A DNA stretch of 64,000 nt from contig CP060762.1 of NCBI GenBank assembly GCA_023205875.1, forward strand, positions 186,001 through 250,000, given 5' to 3'. The DNA comes from Chloropicon primus. Taxonomy: Eukaryota > Chlorophyta > Chloropicophyceae > Chloropicales > Chloropicaceae. Positions 16,942 to 27,083 of this stretch are shown piece after piece. The notes below the pieces were generated by a model. That model made no database searches. It saw only the letters and a program-made list of their open reading frames with translations, and had not been told where the DNA came from. The translations under genes were made by a program, and so were the position numbers. Position 1 is the stretch's first letter, and each line of letters opens with the position of its first letter.

Positions 16942-18681
16942 TTATTCCATCTCGGAAATTGACGACAAAGGGTTCTCCGTCAGGCTGTAAGATGGTTTGC
17001 TCTCCTTGCTTGGAGTGTTGCTGTTGTACGATCCTAGTTTGGACCAAAGGTTTGTGGACTCGGTTGCCTCTGTACCGCCATCATTTGACCCTGAGATCGA
17101 AAGAGAAAGGGAAGAAGGCAAGGTAGAGAGGGAGATGGACTTCCTGTATCTCTCGGGGAATTCTCCAGTCTTCTCGTACTCAGTCAGGACCCTCTTCCTC
17201 TCGACCAGCTCTGCTTTCTCGACAATGACGAAGTGCTGCCGCATGTCGATCACCACAAAGATGGTGGAGATCATAGTGAAGGGAAAGATGGTCCAGTACG
17301 TCTCCATGTCATTGATGGGAAGGAAAAGCGGAATCATTGAAGTCGCAATGGCGATCAGAATTCTCACCAAGTACGATATCAGACGCTTTCGCTTCCCCTT
17401 GAAGCCTTGCCTCAGAAACCTCATCGCGGTGAAGAAAGTGAGAATGGATCCAACAGATATGCTCAGCATCCAAGTCGTAGCCAAGCTAGTCTTCTCGTTG
17501 TTGAACATGTACTTCATGGAGATACCAACCAGAAGCATGAAGAAGGTCATGGGCAGGTGGAAGAGTGTCCACACAACCGCCAGCTTGTTGTTGTGAGGTG
17601 GGAGTGAAGATGCGCCCCTCTCTGCGTCCCCTGACTTGTGCACGAGCGAGGGCAGCTTGTCGAAATGAATCACTGCAAGGTTGAAGACCAGGGCACCGGA
17701 CAAGCCAGCAATCGCGTATCGGTGAAGAGAGCTCTCCGACAGCTTCTCCAGATCTGGCAGAAGAAGCTGGATCACGCTCTCTCCCAAGACAACCATTGTG
17801 AAGCAGCCCAACCTCTCCGCGTTGTGGTGCTCGACGTCGTGATTGACTTGCTCGTACTTGATGCGGGACACGACGTCGCAAACGAGCTCCAGGGCGATGG
17901 AGATGGTCCACAAGTAAAAGATTTGGTTGTGGTCGTCAAGACCCAAGCAAACGATGTGGCACAAAGTGGAGAGCACCAAACCAATCATGCTAAACCTGAC
18001 TTCCCGAAGCTTCTTTCTGTTTTTGTGCACAATGTACGCGTACATAGCGAAGATGGTCGTCTTCGACATGAGTATTCCAATCGACACAGCTTTCGCTTCG
18101 ACGATCTCCTTCTTCAGGTACTTCAAGCTAATCAGGTTGATGCAAATCTGTTCCGAGAGGGAGGGGAGAGGGGGAGGTGTCACCAAGTCAGCGCTCTGCC
18201 CGACGGCCATCGAAAATTCGAAGCACTTACCTGGGAGACTGCGGCGCACTGCGTAAACAGAAGAAAGATGTGTGCCAGGTTGTTCTTGTGATGCTTGCTC
18301 AGATACCGTTGGAGCTGGTACCACATCGTCCAGAACAGCGAGAATATCAAGCAGCAGTACATGATTTGGTCCATCTCTGCTTTCTTGGTAACGGCTCCCA
18401 GCTTAATCATTCCAGCAACGAAGAGGAGGTCGTAGAAGAGCTCAAGCCAAGCCTAGGAAACCGAGAACCACGCGCAAGGGAAACGAGAAAGAGTTAGCTC
18501 AGGCCCCACCACCACCTCGGGTCCCGCGCACGCTCACCGCAATGGCACCAAGCCCGCAGGACCCCTCCCACGTGCACGCCAAGCTGCTCTCAGCTTCACA
18601 AACCACAGTACTCACCTCCTCTCGCAGCCCCTCCTCCTCCAATTTGACCGCCTGCAGGTCATCCAGAGATATCGCAGGCAT
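16942..18681 (-). CDS. LtrA-type multi-pass membrane protein
   Basis: Three exons: 18616-18681, 18231-18452 and 16942-18147; introns of 163 and 83 bp with GTGAGT and GTAAGT donors. The protein has 497 residues. It matches the bacterial low-temperature-requirement A family: the N-terminal WLELFYDLLFVAGMIKLGAV (family WLELFYDLVFV) and the HHNAERLGCFTMVVLGESV motif (family HxxERFGLFTIIVLGES). About ten hydrophobic segments are visible. A serine-rich cytoplasmic tail of about 90 residues is an addition to the bacterial form. The biochemical role of LtrA proteins is unknown. Exon junctions are all phase 0 and rebuild the family motif exactly. Confidence 0.85.
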
Positions 18682-19004
18682 CGCGAGTCACGCACGGGCG
18701 GGCCAACTATCGAACGAACAATCTGCCTCGGCACACTTCCTCCCTTGGTCTCGCCCCCCCTTCGCCTTGGCCTTAACTTGCCACTCGCTGCCACTCTTAT
18801 CTTGTCCTCCACAGGGTGTGTGACGCCCTAGTCCCTCCAAGGGCAACGAAGGCAAAGGGAGAGGACCCGAAAAATAGGCCTTTGACGAGACTCTCCCGGT
18901 CCTGACACCTTCCCCTCGCGCTTTCTCCAACCCCTCGGGACCCAAACCTCTCCCTCTCCAGCCTCTGGTTGGCCACCTTGGGCCTCTCCTGGTTGACCTA
19001 TATC

Positions 19005-19044
19005 ATACACCATTCATTCGACTTCATACACCATTCATTCGACC
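19005..19044. repeat. 19-bp tandem direct repeat
   Basis: CATACACCATTCATTCGAC occurs twice with a two-base spacer in the LtrA/MFP2 divergent spacer. It may be an operator-like site; nothing else supports that. Confidence 0.6.
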
Positions 19045-19187
19045 TGACAACGTGGAGAGGCGGCGATCAGAAATATCTCAAGGCGAAGGCGAAGAGAGCG
19101 AGAGAGGTGAGTTCGTGCGTTGTTGGAGGGAGGGGACGAGGGAGGGGAGGAGGAGGAATGGCACAGGGGCGATCCTCGTGTTTTTAT

Positions 19188-19222
19188 CTTTCGAACGACC
19201 CCTCCATGGAAAGAAATGGTGG
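19188..19222 (+). promoter_or_regulatory. CTTTCGA upstream element
   Basis: CTTTCGAACGACCCCTCC, then ATGGAAAGAAATGGTGG, about 310 bp before the MFP2 start codon. Confidence 0.5.
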
Positions 19223-19368
19223 GGATTTGTGCATGGACTGACACCTTGTCGTGACGTTGCCTTAGGTGGTTCGAGCCCCAGTACGAGGTGAGTATGGCGA
19301 CGGAGGGTAGGCGCGGAGGGAGGAGGGAGGAGAAGGGTGGTGGTGGTTTGGATGCTTCGCTCCTCGAT

Positions 19369-19402
19369 CTTTCGAAAGAGCCTCGCTCGAAGGGAATGGC
19401 GG
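19369..19402 (+). promoter_or_regulatory. CTTTCGA upstream element
   Basis: CTTTCGAAAGAGCCTCGC, then TCGAAGGGAATGGCGG, about 130 bp before the MFP2 start codon. Confidence 0.5.
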
Positions 19403-19530
19403 ACCGGGGGATGATTTGCTTTTCCAAAAGGAAAAGGGCACTGACTTTTTCTCGTGGTTGTTGCGCGAATTTCACGCTGCAGACGAAGAGAGACGTTTTA
19501 GAGAGAGAGAGAGAGACGGAGACGGAGATC

Positions 19531-19673
19531 ATGTCTGCGGGACCCACGTGTACGATGTCTGTCGACAGGCAGGGCGTTGCCACAATTGTCTTGACAAACG
19601 CGCCAGTGAATGCTTTGCACCCAGACGGTAAGTTTCGTCACAACACCCAACATCTTTTTTGTGTCCAAGGGGG

Positions 19674-19716
<43 letters not shown>

Positions 19717-21911
19717 AGTGGACTGACCCGCGCGTGTTGGCGTGTTTGTGCTCCCCCCCTTCTTCTCTCTCTCTCGCAGTGCTCGCTGCGTTGCAGAGGC
19801 TCCTGGAGGAGTGCCACGGAAGGAGCGACGTCAAGTGCGTGGTGATCACCGGAAGCGGGAAGAACTTTTGTGCTGGCTTCGACATCGCTCAGTTTGCCGC
19901 CCAGTCTCCTGACAAGGTCAAGGAGAGCGTGAGCGGCGCGAGCGAGATCTTGACCAGGGTGCTGGAGGAGGGAAGCAAGCCGACCGTTGCCGCCATCCAG
20001 GGCGTCGCTCTTGGCGGAGGCTGCGAGGTCGCCGCGGCTTGCAATGCCAGGGTTGCCACGCCTGACGCCAAAATTGGCCTCCCCGAGCTCCAGCTCGGAA
20101 TCATCCCAGGTTTCGGTGGCACCCAGCGCCTCCCTCGCTTGGTGGGCCTGCAGACCGGCCTCGAGCTGATCCTCACCTCCAAGTCCGTCAAGGGCTCCAA
20201 GGCCCACTCCCTTGGACTCGTGGACGAGGTGGCCCAGACGCCTCAGCAGCTCTTGGCGGTCGCCAAGGCGGTCGCCCTCGACCTCGCGAGCGGAAAGAGG
20301 AAGAGGGTGAGGACCCTCGAGAGGGAGGACAGGCTGGAGCCAAAGGACATCGCCAAGATGATCCTTGGGATCGCCAAGGAGCAGACCAAGAAGAGGGCTC
20401 CTAACGTGATGCACCCGCTGCTTTGCATCGACGCCATCGAGGCGGGCATCCTCAAGGGAGGTAAGGCCGGTCTCGCCGCAGAGACGGCTGCTTTCAACCA
20501 AGCCGCCCAGCTGCCAGCGCACAAGGCGCTCGTGAACATCTTCTTCGCCGCGAGGGGAACCAAGAAGGTGAAGGGGGTGTCCGACGGCACGAAGCTCTCC
20601 GTCCCGAAGAGAAAGTTGCAGACGGTCGCTGTCATCGGAGGTGGCTTGATGGGCTCGGGAATTGCGACGGCCTCCTTGCAGGCGGGCATGAGCGTGGTCC
20701 TCAAGGAGATCAACCAAAAGTTCTTGGATGCCGGAATCCAGAGAATCCACAAGAACCTCGAGTCCAGAGTGAAGAAGGGAAGGCTCTCGGAGGACAAGTT
20801 CAAGCAAATGATGAGCAGGGTGAAGGGCGTCCTTACCTACTCGAAGCAGGACTTCCAGAGGGTGGATATCGTCATCGAGGCGGTCATCGAGGTTGTCGGC
20901 CTCAAGCAGCAGATCTTCAAGGACCTCGAGGAGGTTTGCAGACCAGACTGCGTCCTTTCTACCAACACCTCGACCATTGACATCACCGTGATCGCCGAGA
21001 AGATGAGAAACCCGGAGAGAATCATCGGGGCTCACTTCTTCTCCCCCGCCCACGTCATGCCCCTGCTCGAGATCGTCAGGTCCAACCTCACCCCTCCGGA
21101 CATCACCAGGGACTTGTTGAGGTACGGTTCCATGATCAAGAAGACCCCAGTGGTTGTTGGAAACTGCACCGGCTTTGCCGTGAACAGGGTCTTCTTCCCC
21201 TACACCATGGCTGCCATGCTGTTGGCGGACGCCGGGGTGGACGCCTTCAGAATCGACAAGATCGTTCAAAAGGTGTTTGGCATGCCAATGGGACCCTTCA
21301 GGCTCTCCGACCTCGTGGGCGGGGACATCGGCCAGCACGTCGGTGCCAACTTTATCCAGAGCTTCCCCGAGAGAACGTACGGAAACGCCAACGGCCCCCT
21401 TGTCCAGATGAACCAGAAGAAATGGCTCGGCGAGAAGACTGGCAGAGGGTTTTACAGGTACGACAAGGGCGAGAAGAAGAGGACGAAGATGGTGAAGGAC
21501 CTCGAGGCCATCGGCCCCGTTTTCCAGGAGAGCAGGAGGGCCGCCCAGCAGCTTGGAGTTCCCCACCTCCAGGGAGTCTCTGACAGGGACATTGTGGAGA
21601 TGATCTTCTTCCCCGTGGTCAACGAGGCTTGCAGGGTTCTGGCAGAGGGAGTTGTCGAGAAATCCAAGGACATGGACATTGCGACCGTGATGTCGATGGG
21701 CTTCCCAGCTTACAGGGGAGGCTTGGTCCACTGGGCCGACAGCGAATGCGGTGCTTCCTACATCGCGTCCAGGCTGCAGACTTTCGCGTCCATGTTCCCT
21801 CAGCAGAGCGGATTCTTCGTGCCATGCGAGTACCTCCTACACTGCGCTTACAAGGGAGTTCCTCTGTCCCAGGGACAGTCGTTCTACGTGAGCCCAATCG
21901 CTAAGCTTTAA
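19531..21911 (+). CDS. MFP2: Peroxisomal multifunctional beta-oxidation enzyme (MFP2 type)
   Basis: Two exons: 19531-19627 and 19780-21911 (GTAAGT donor; CTCGCAG acceptor), 742 residues. The N-terminal enoyl-CoA hydratase domain shows [30 protein letters not shown] and [20 protein letters not shown]. The 3-hydroxyacyl-CoA dehydrogenase follows with the NAD-binding [16 protein letters not shown] and the catalytic-His region [17 protein letters not shown]. The protein ends in AKL, a type 1 peroxisomal targeting signal, so it should act in peroxisomal fatty acid oxidation. The intron carries a long GA microsatellite. A long open frame on the opposite strand is a codon-bias shadow. Confidence 0.95.
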
Positions 21912-22138
21912 AGCGCGCCTTTAGACGACTATGTTTTTTGATTCAATCTTTTGTGTGTAGTACTTTCTCTCTTGCGCGCCTTGCGTTCCAGCAGCAGCAA
22001 GGGCGGCCGCTCGCCTTGGGTTTCGGAAGCCAGGAAACTTGTGTGGGATAAAGCTTAGAACAGCAACGACAATTTATTAGGATGTGCGCTTACTCGCTTG
22101 GTCGCCTCCCGCTCGTGTGCAACGCGACGCACACGAAC

Positions 22139-23074
22139 TCAATACAAGTTCCTAATGGTCAGGTCCAAAAGCTTGGTGACGCCTTCATCGATGGGGTGAA
22201 CGATGAGAGGTATGACACTCAGGCCCACTAGGGTTGGCGCCCACTTCTTCGCGGGCGCGGGCAGCTTCCCGTCGAAGGAGTCCGTCAGCTTCTTCGCCAG
22301 CCAGACTATCCTGTTGATGGTGTAGCCGGGAATGATGACGCTGGCGAGACTTTGCCAGATCAAGGTGTCCACGGCAGCTTTTGCGGCCTCGACCTCCGGA
22401 CTTTTCGCCGCTTCCCCCGACGCCTGCCCCGACCCCGTGGCGGCAATCGCCTCCGCCTTGATGCCCTTGTCCGTGGCGTCCGCGATGACGTACATGATGG
22501 CGACGGCGTAGCTCGCCCTGTAAGTCGTCTTCGAAACGATGTTCTTGAACGACTCCCCGACCTCGTTGGCGTAGCCGGCGTAACGCACGAAAGTGTCCCT
22601 GTAGAGGTCAGGGGCGTGCTCCCCCTCCGCAGAGATGGACGGGGCGAACTGGCTCGACGAAGCGAAGGCCGACTTGGCCTCCTCCCCCGACCGAAGGGTC
22701 GTCGCCAACTCTGCTGCTGTCTGGCCCTCCTCGCCGCTCTGGATCGTCTCCGCCCTCTGCAGGGCGTTCGCGTTCGCCGAGCTCAGAACCTGCGTCAGCG
22801 CCAGCGTCATCGACACGGCGCCCTTCAGCACCCTCTCTCCGAGCTCGCCGCCCTTGCCCTCCCTCTCCCGCTGGCCGAACAACTCGCCCTCCTCCTGCCT
22901 CGGCCTCAGGGCCAGCAGACTCACTCCACGAGGCGGCACGGACATCCTCGACAGAACCCCGCGCCTCAGGCCCAACCCTCTCCTCGACTTCACCTTCCCG
23001 CACCTTCCGCTCATCATCCCCGTTCCGCTCGACATCCCTCTCGCCTCTCCTCCAAAAGGTACTGCAGTACCCAT
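22139..23074 (-). CDS. MTFP1: Mitochondrial fission process protein 1 (MTFP1/MTP18)
   Basis: A 311-residue protein. The first 80 residues are rich in Arg, Ser and Gly and fit an organelle-targeting sequence. The conserved domain starts at about 163 with DLYRDTFVRYAGYANEVGES and continues with YVIADATDKGIKAE, DTLIWQSLASVIIPGYTINR and LSVIPLIVHPIDEGVTKLLD. These match human MTFP1, an inner-membrane protein affecting mitochondrial fission. The N-terminal extension is much longer than in animals. The first ATG in frame is at 23074; a CTTTCGA element lies 60-95 bp upstream on the same strand. Confidence 0.9.
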   Translation of the reverse strand: MGTAVPFGGEARGMSSGTGMMSGRCGKVKSRRGLGLRRGVLSRMSVPPRGVSLLALRPRQEEGELFGQREREGKGGELGERVLKGAVSMTLALTQVLSSANANALQRAETIQSGEEGQTAAELATTLRSGEEAKSAFASSSQFAPSISAEGEHAPDLYRDTFVRYAGYANEVGESFKNIVSKTTYRASYAVAIMYVIADATDKGIKAEAIAATGSGQASGEAAKSPEVEAAKAAVDTLIWQSLASVIIPGYTINRIVWLAKKLTDSFDGKLPAPAKKWAPTLVGLSVIPLIVHPIDEGVTKLLDLTIRNLY

Positions 23075-23133
23075 CGTTTCGATCGAACCAGACGCCAACC
23101 AATCGCAAACGACGACGTTAATCCCTCAATCCC

Positions 23134-23168
23134 AAGTCATTTCCCTCAAGAGATGGGTCGTTCGAAAG
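23134..23168 (-). promoter_or_regulatory. CTTTCGA upstream element, minus strand
   Basis: On the minus strand CTTTCGAACGACCCATCTC, then TTGAGGGAAATGACTTGG. It ends about 60 bp before the MTFP1 ATG. Confidence 0.55.
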
Positions 23169-23391
23169 ATGTCGACCAGAACCTTCGGCTTGCGTGGTCC
23201 CCTTCACCCCTTGACGTCCTCCGCGAACGCACTTACCTCTTGAATTGCGCTCCTCCGCCCACTCCTGCACGCCGCCAAGATGGGTTTTGTGGTAGGAAAA
23301 TGCCGAAGATCATCCAGCAGCAGAAAGAATGCTATCGCTTGGCCTGGACCTTTGCAATTGGAGGAGGCAATGGCGGCCGAAAAGGGATCAT

Positions 23392-23420
23392 CCATCCATC
23401 CATCCATCCATCCATCCATC
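23392..23420. repeat. (ATCC)n microsatellite
   Basis: About seven ATCC units in the MTFP1/CAMKMT spacer. They explain the repeated Ile-His-Pro-Ser open frames seen there. Confidence 0.8.
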
Positions 23421-23718
23421 CCGCAAGGACGAGTTCGAGTTGTTCCTTCCTCTCTGTTCTACGGATTGGTTTGGTTTGGTTTGGTTCGGTTTGGGGGTAC
23501 TGGTCAATCATCACCTGCTCTCCCTCTCTCTTCTGTGTTGTTGTTGTGTGGCTTGGGGAAGCTGTGGTATCCTTCCAAGGATCTTGGTCTTGAGTTTTAA
23601 CGCCGTAAGGTTGCTCAGGATGAGAGGTGGGATCGGGAACACCTTCAATCGAGGAGAAGAGTCTTCTGACAACAGAAATAAAATAGTAATAATCGCATAA
23701 TGTACATCCTTCGATCGT

Positions 23719-24916
23719 TCAGTAGTGCTTCTTCTTCTTCTTCTCCTTCTTCTTCGCGAGGACGCAGAGGCGAGGGTAAGACGCTTCCTCGAGGCCTCTG
23801 GATTCCCGCGTCGTCTTTTGGTGGTGGTGATCTCCCAGCTCCGGCGGGATGGTCCACCCGCTGTCCTCCACATCCTCGGCGGTCTCGCCAAGGACTTGAA
23901 GGAACAGGGAATGACCCCCGTGCCTGTTCGGGCACATCAGCCAGCACTCCGTCCCTCGCTGCTGGTCGCGCGTGAGGAGAAAATCAAGGCACCCACTCAA
24001 GGGGCGGAACAGCTCCTTGTGGTAGATGCAGTCGGCGCAGAGGACGTGGTCGACGCCTCCTCCGAGCTCCGCAACGCTCGTCTCGTCCCACCAGGTTCTC
24101 AGGCCCGCGTCACTCCAATCCAGCTTCTCCGCCCGAACGACGGTGTCCCCAAACTTTGCAGCGTTCAGGGCAATGTTTTCTCTGGGGAGGAGGGAAAGAG
24201 TTTTGCGCGGGCAAAGCGGCGTCGCCTCGTTGTCAGTGCTTTCCGCCACCCACCAAAAGGACTCCTGATCTCCCGAGGCGGGAACTTACCTTAACCGACT
24301 CACGGCATCGGAGTTGCCGTCGGTGAGCACGACGAGCTTGGCTTTTGTGGTCGCAGCGATAGCAAGACCCGCGAGTCCCAGCCCCGAACCCACCTCCACA
24401 ACGACCTTCCCCTCAAAGGCTCCCGCCCGCTTCGAGCACACGTACCCCAAGGCCTCCTCGCTAGGCCACACCGTCACTATGCCCGTCCTGTCCGCATCGC
24501 TCTCCCTCGTGCGCAACTCTGACAGGCTCTTGACCTTGAGCTTCTGCTCCTCGCTTTGCTTCAGCGTCAGGCTGCAAGCATTCGAGACCCCGTACCGAAC
24601 CTTGACGTAGCCGTCACCGCTCTCGACTGCAAGCCGCCAGGGGAAGGACAAACCCGATCGGATACCGTCAGTCTGCCGCGATCAGAAGATCCCAATCCCG
24701 CAGTCACTTACTCTTTTCTTTGGAGAACAGTTGCAGATCAGCTAGCGTTCTGGTCGTGATGTCCGCGTACTCCCTCAAGTCGACTTCCTTCTTCAGAAGA
24801 ACGGACCTCAGGAGGTCCCAGCGCCTCCTCGATGTCGCCGACGAGGTGGACCCCTCCTTCCCTCCGCACTCCACCCCCTCCGCGCCACGCTGATGGACAA
24901 CCTCTCCACTCGCCAT
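23719..24916 (-). CDS. CAMKMT: Calmodulin-lysine N-methyltransferase
   Basis: Three exons: 24712-24916, 24290-24626 and 23719-24181, all GT-AG, 334 residues. The class I methyltransferase core shows WPSEEALGYVCSKRAGAFEG, VVVEVGSGLGLAGLAIAA (SAM-binding motif I), VVLTDGNSDAVSRLREN and DHVLCADCIYHKELFRPL. The pair WPSEExLxY and LTDGNxxA is diagnostic of CaM KMT, which trimethylates Lys115 of calmodulin. The C terminus ends in an unusual Lys-rich run. Splice phases rebuild LTDGNSDAVSRLRENIALN across the last junction, supporting the exon model. Confidence 0.92.
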
Positions 24917-25090
24917 CTGCAAACCGCCTCCTCCTCTGGCGACCACCAAACGAAAGGGGTTACCAAATCCTCGTCACTGAGGCGTTTCCTTTGATCAGGA
25001 CCTCATTGGAAAGACAACAGAGAGACGCTAGTGGTTCTTCATCCACATTCCTATTCCTCACAAGCCCTCCTTGACGAAACGGGCGCCACC

Positions 25091-25128
<38 letters not shown>

Positions 25129-25161
25129 GGATTTCCTCGCGCGAAACCCTAAAGGAGTTGA

Positions 25162-25375
25162 AAACGTTAACGCCCGGGTTCGTCGCGCAACAAGGGAGAG
25201 GGAAGGTGTGTTGTCGAGGACTTTGTGCACGGACGGGGACGGGGACGGCGAAGGGGAGGAGGTGTTGAAAGAACGGAAGCGCTTCTCAAGGGTTTTCGAT
25301 TGATACCTCGGCTGAAGGTTTTGGCAAGAAGGAGAGTGGTCCTTCTTTTGAGACGACAGGCGTTAGAGGAGGCGA
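25162..25375. repeat. Dispersed repeat R1, copy at 25.2 kb
   Basis: Matches 15405-15563 nearly base for base up to its CTTTCGA-like element. It then continues with sequence like 15733-15773 (GAGTGGTCC...GTTAGAGGA). Its element points away from any plus-strand gene; the only gene with its 5' end nearby is CAMKMT on the other strand. Confidence 0.8.
25293..25326 (+). promoter_or_regulatory. CTTTCGA-like element, orphan
   Basis: TTTTCGATTGATACCTCGG, then CTGAAGGTTTTGGC, inside R1. There is no plus-strand gene downstream, so this copy may be non-functional or may belong to an unseen transcript. Confidence 0.4.
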
Positions 25376-25473
25376 TCAGAGGGAACAAGGTGTATTGAGG
25401 CTGCAGGGAAGGCACCAGCACAAAACAGAGACGGTGAGCGTGGGGTGCAGCCAGACTTGAATGACTTGTACCA

Positions 25474-26627
25474 TTACAATTTTGCGAAGGCAGATTTCCT
25501 GACCAGCTTCTTAGGGTTCTTGCAAGAAGGCAAGGCCTTGCACTTGTCTACGCACGCGTCGTCGCCCTTCACACAACCCAGCATACATTTGCTGCACTGC
25601 GTAAAGTGTCCCACCGGACACACCTGGCTCGAGACCCTCTCGATGTCAGAGACGATTCCCGTGCTCCTTCTGTTTGCCCCGGCGCACTTGATGAACCCCG
25701 GGCCGCAAGTGTTCTCGTCACACTTGAGACACTCCTGCGAAAGGGCGACGTGGGAGGCAGGCAAAGAGAACGTGGTGGGTCAGGGGCGAACACTTTCCCC
25801 TTCCTATCTCAAGGCGTAAGGGTAAAGCAGGTTCAACTCACCTCGAACTTTCCATTGTTATTCGGATCAAAGAACTTTCGTATGCACTGAAGCTTGCAGT
25901 GAACTGCATCGCACTGGATGTCGTCGGTCCAGCAGTCCATGCAGCTGGGCCCAGGGCCAGCCAGAGGGTTGGGATTGAAGCTATTCGTGTCGTTCAAGGT
26001 TATGTTCTCCTCGTAAAGGCACTTCCTGAGAGCTTCGAGGTCGTGGGTCCCTCCCAACACGGCGGGCATTGAGAACTTGATGGAGCACTTGGTCATCTTT
26101 GACGTGATAAAGGTTTTTGTATTGTAGAGGACCATCATGTCGTCCGGGCTTGAGCACGCTCCGCAGGCACCACAGTGCAAGATGTGCAGACCCGAATCGC
26201 TCTCCTCGGCAGCTTGTCTCGTGGTGGTTCTCCACTCCCCGCTGCTCAAGACCATTGCGCACACGTTCGATGTTGAGAAGTTTCCGCACCAAAAGTTCTC
26301 ATCAAAATACTTCTTCATCCCCCTTTCCACCAGGAAGCCAATAGCCTGTCCACCCCTCGTGCACTTGCAGTGCTCCCCGAACCACTCGTCCTCGTTCCCG
26401 TCCCGGTCAACCCTTGTTCCCACGATGCTCTCGTCGTAAAAGCCGTAAGTCCAGCGGCAGTCCCTGTCACACTGCTGGAAGTCTTTCACCACCTCCTTCC
26501 CCTCTCCAGTTGTGGTCTCGAGTGGACTGTTTCGAACACCACTGACCTCCCAGAAGCAAAGGGAGGACACCAGAGCCATCGTGATCCACGTGACCGCCCG
26601 TCTTTGAGTCCGCATTGCCACCCTCAT
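25474..26627 (-). CDS. Secreted or luminal cysteine-rich protein
   Basis: Two exons, 25842-26627 and 25474-25734 (GTGAGT donor, TCGCAG acceptor), 348 residues. The N-terminal hydrophobic segment VTWITMALVSSLCFWEV looks like a signal peptide or anchor. About 30 cysteines follow, including CGACGACSSPDD, CMDCWTDDIQC and CSKCMLGCVKGDDAC, and Asn glycosylation sequons (NFS, NIT, NDT). I do not recognise the family. The last residues are AKL, a peroxisomal-type tripeptide, but a signal peptide would override it. The first ATG in frame is 26627. Extracellular or ER-luminal location is inferred. Confidence 0.7.
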
Positions 26628-27083
26628 CGCATACTCCTTCGCCTTGCACGCCCTCTCTCCTCCGCACCCACAAGCACCTAGCACTACACCAGCGAGAGGA
26701 GCTCGTCGCCAGTCTATCAAATCCTCCGCTGGGGGTCTTACGTTTCGAGCAAGGGTGAAATGAAAAGCTGGAAAGGCAATGATTCCACCTAGTGCTCGTC
26801 TGGGTACCTCACCACCCGCCCTCGGCGACCATCACCGGCACTAACTCACCTCTCTGTCTCTGTACCCTCTTAGAGGGCTCTGATCCCAAGGACAACTTTC
26901 CATTTGATGGTGATGGGAAGGTGTCACATCCAGGGGACAATCCAAGGCAGTTGGGCAGTTGAGGGTTGGCCTCCTCGTCAAGGTCTAGGGGTCGTGGTAG
27001 ACGCTAACATCCAGTGAAGAGGAACATCCAGTGAAGAGGAAAACCTCTCCTCTCCTCTCCTCCTTTCCTTTATTCTCGTGGAG
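26628..27083. other. Divergent promoter region
   Basis: A 456-bp spacer. A 16-base unit AACATCCAGTGAAGAGG is repeated in tandem near 27005-27041, followed by CTCTC runs up to the next start. No CTTTCGA element was found here. Confidence 0.45.

Larger units (their letters stand above)
18682..19530. other. Divergent promoter region, LtrA / MFP2
   Basis: An 849-bp spacer. It has a two-copy direct repeat of CATACACCATTCATTCGAC near 19005-19044, a GA-rich stretch, and two plus-strand CTTTCGA elements (19188, 19369). No gene is seen. Confidence 0.5.
23075..23718. other. Spacer between MTFP1 and CAMKMT
   Basis: It holds a minus-strand CTTTCGA element, an ATCC minisatellite (about 23392-23420), a GGTTT repeat (about 23468-23492) and a donor-like GTAAGT on the minus strand near 23236. 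A plus-strand frame from the ATG at 23280 (106 residues) is partly repeat-coded and unlike any family I know. A 5' UTR exon of MTFP1 is possible but not proven. Confidence 0.4.
24917..25473. other. Spacer holding dispersed repeat R1
   Basis: A 557-bp spacer upstream of CAMKMT and downstream of the next minus-strand gene. It carries a CT microsatellite (about 25094-25125) and the best R1 copy (25162-25375). No gene is seen on either strand. Confidence 0.5.

Noticed and set aside
19638-21731. Very long open frame (about 697 codons) antisense to MFP2
   Set aside because: It lies fully on the opposite strand of a clear enzyme gene and has no family features. Biased codon use removes stops on the other strand. 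The same holds for long antisense frames over 3029-4486, 49595-51247 and 58291-59619.
23280-23600. 106-codon plus-strand frame between MTFP1 and CAMKMT
   Set aside because: A third of it is coded by ATCC and GGTTT repeats, and it has no recognisable domain; expression data would be needed.
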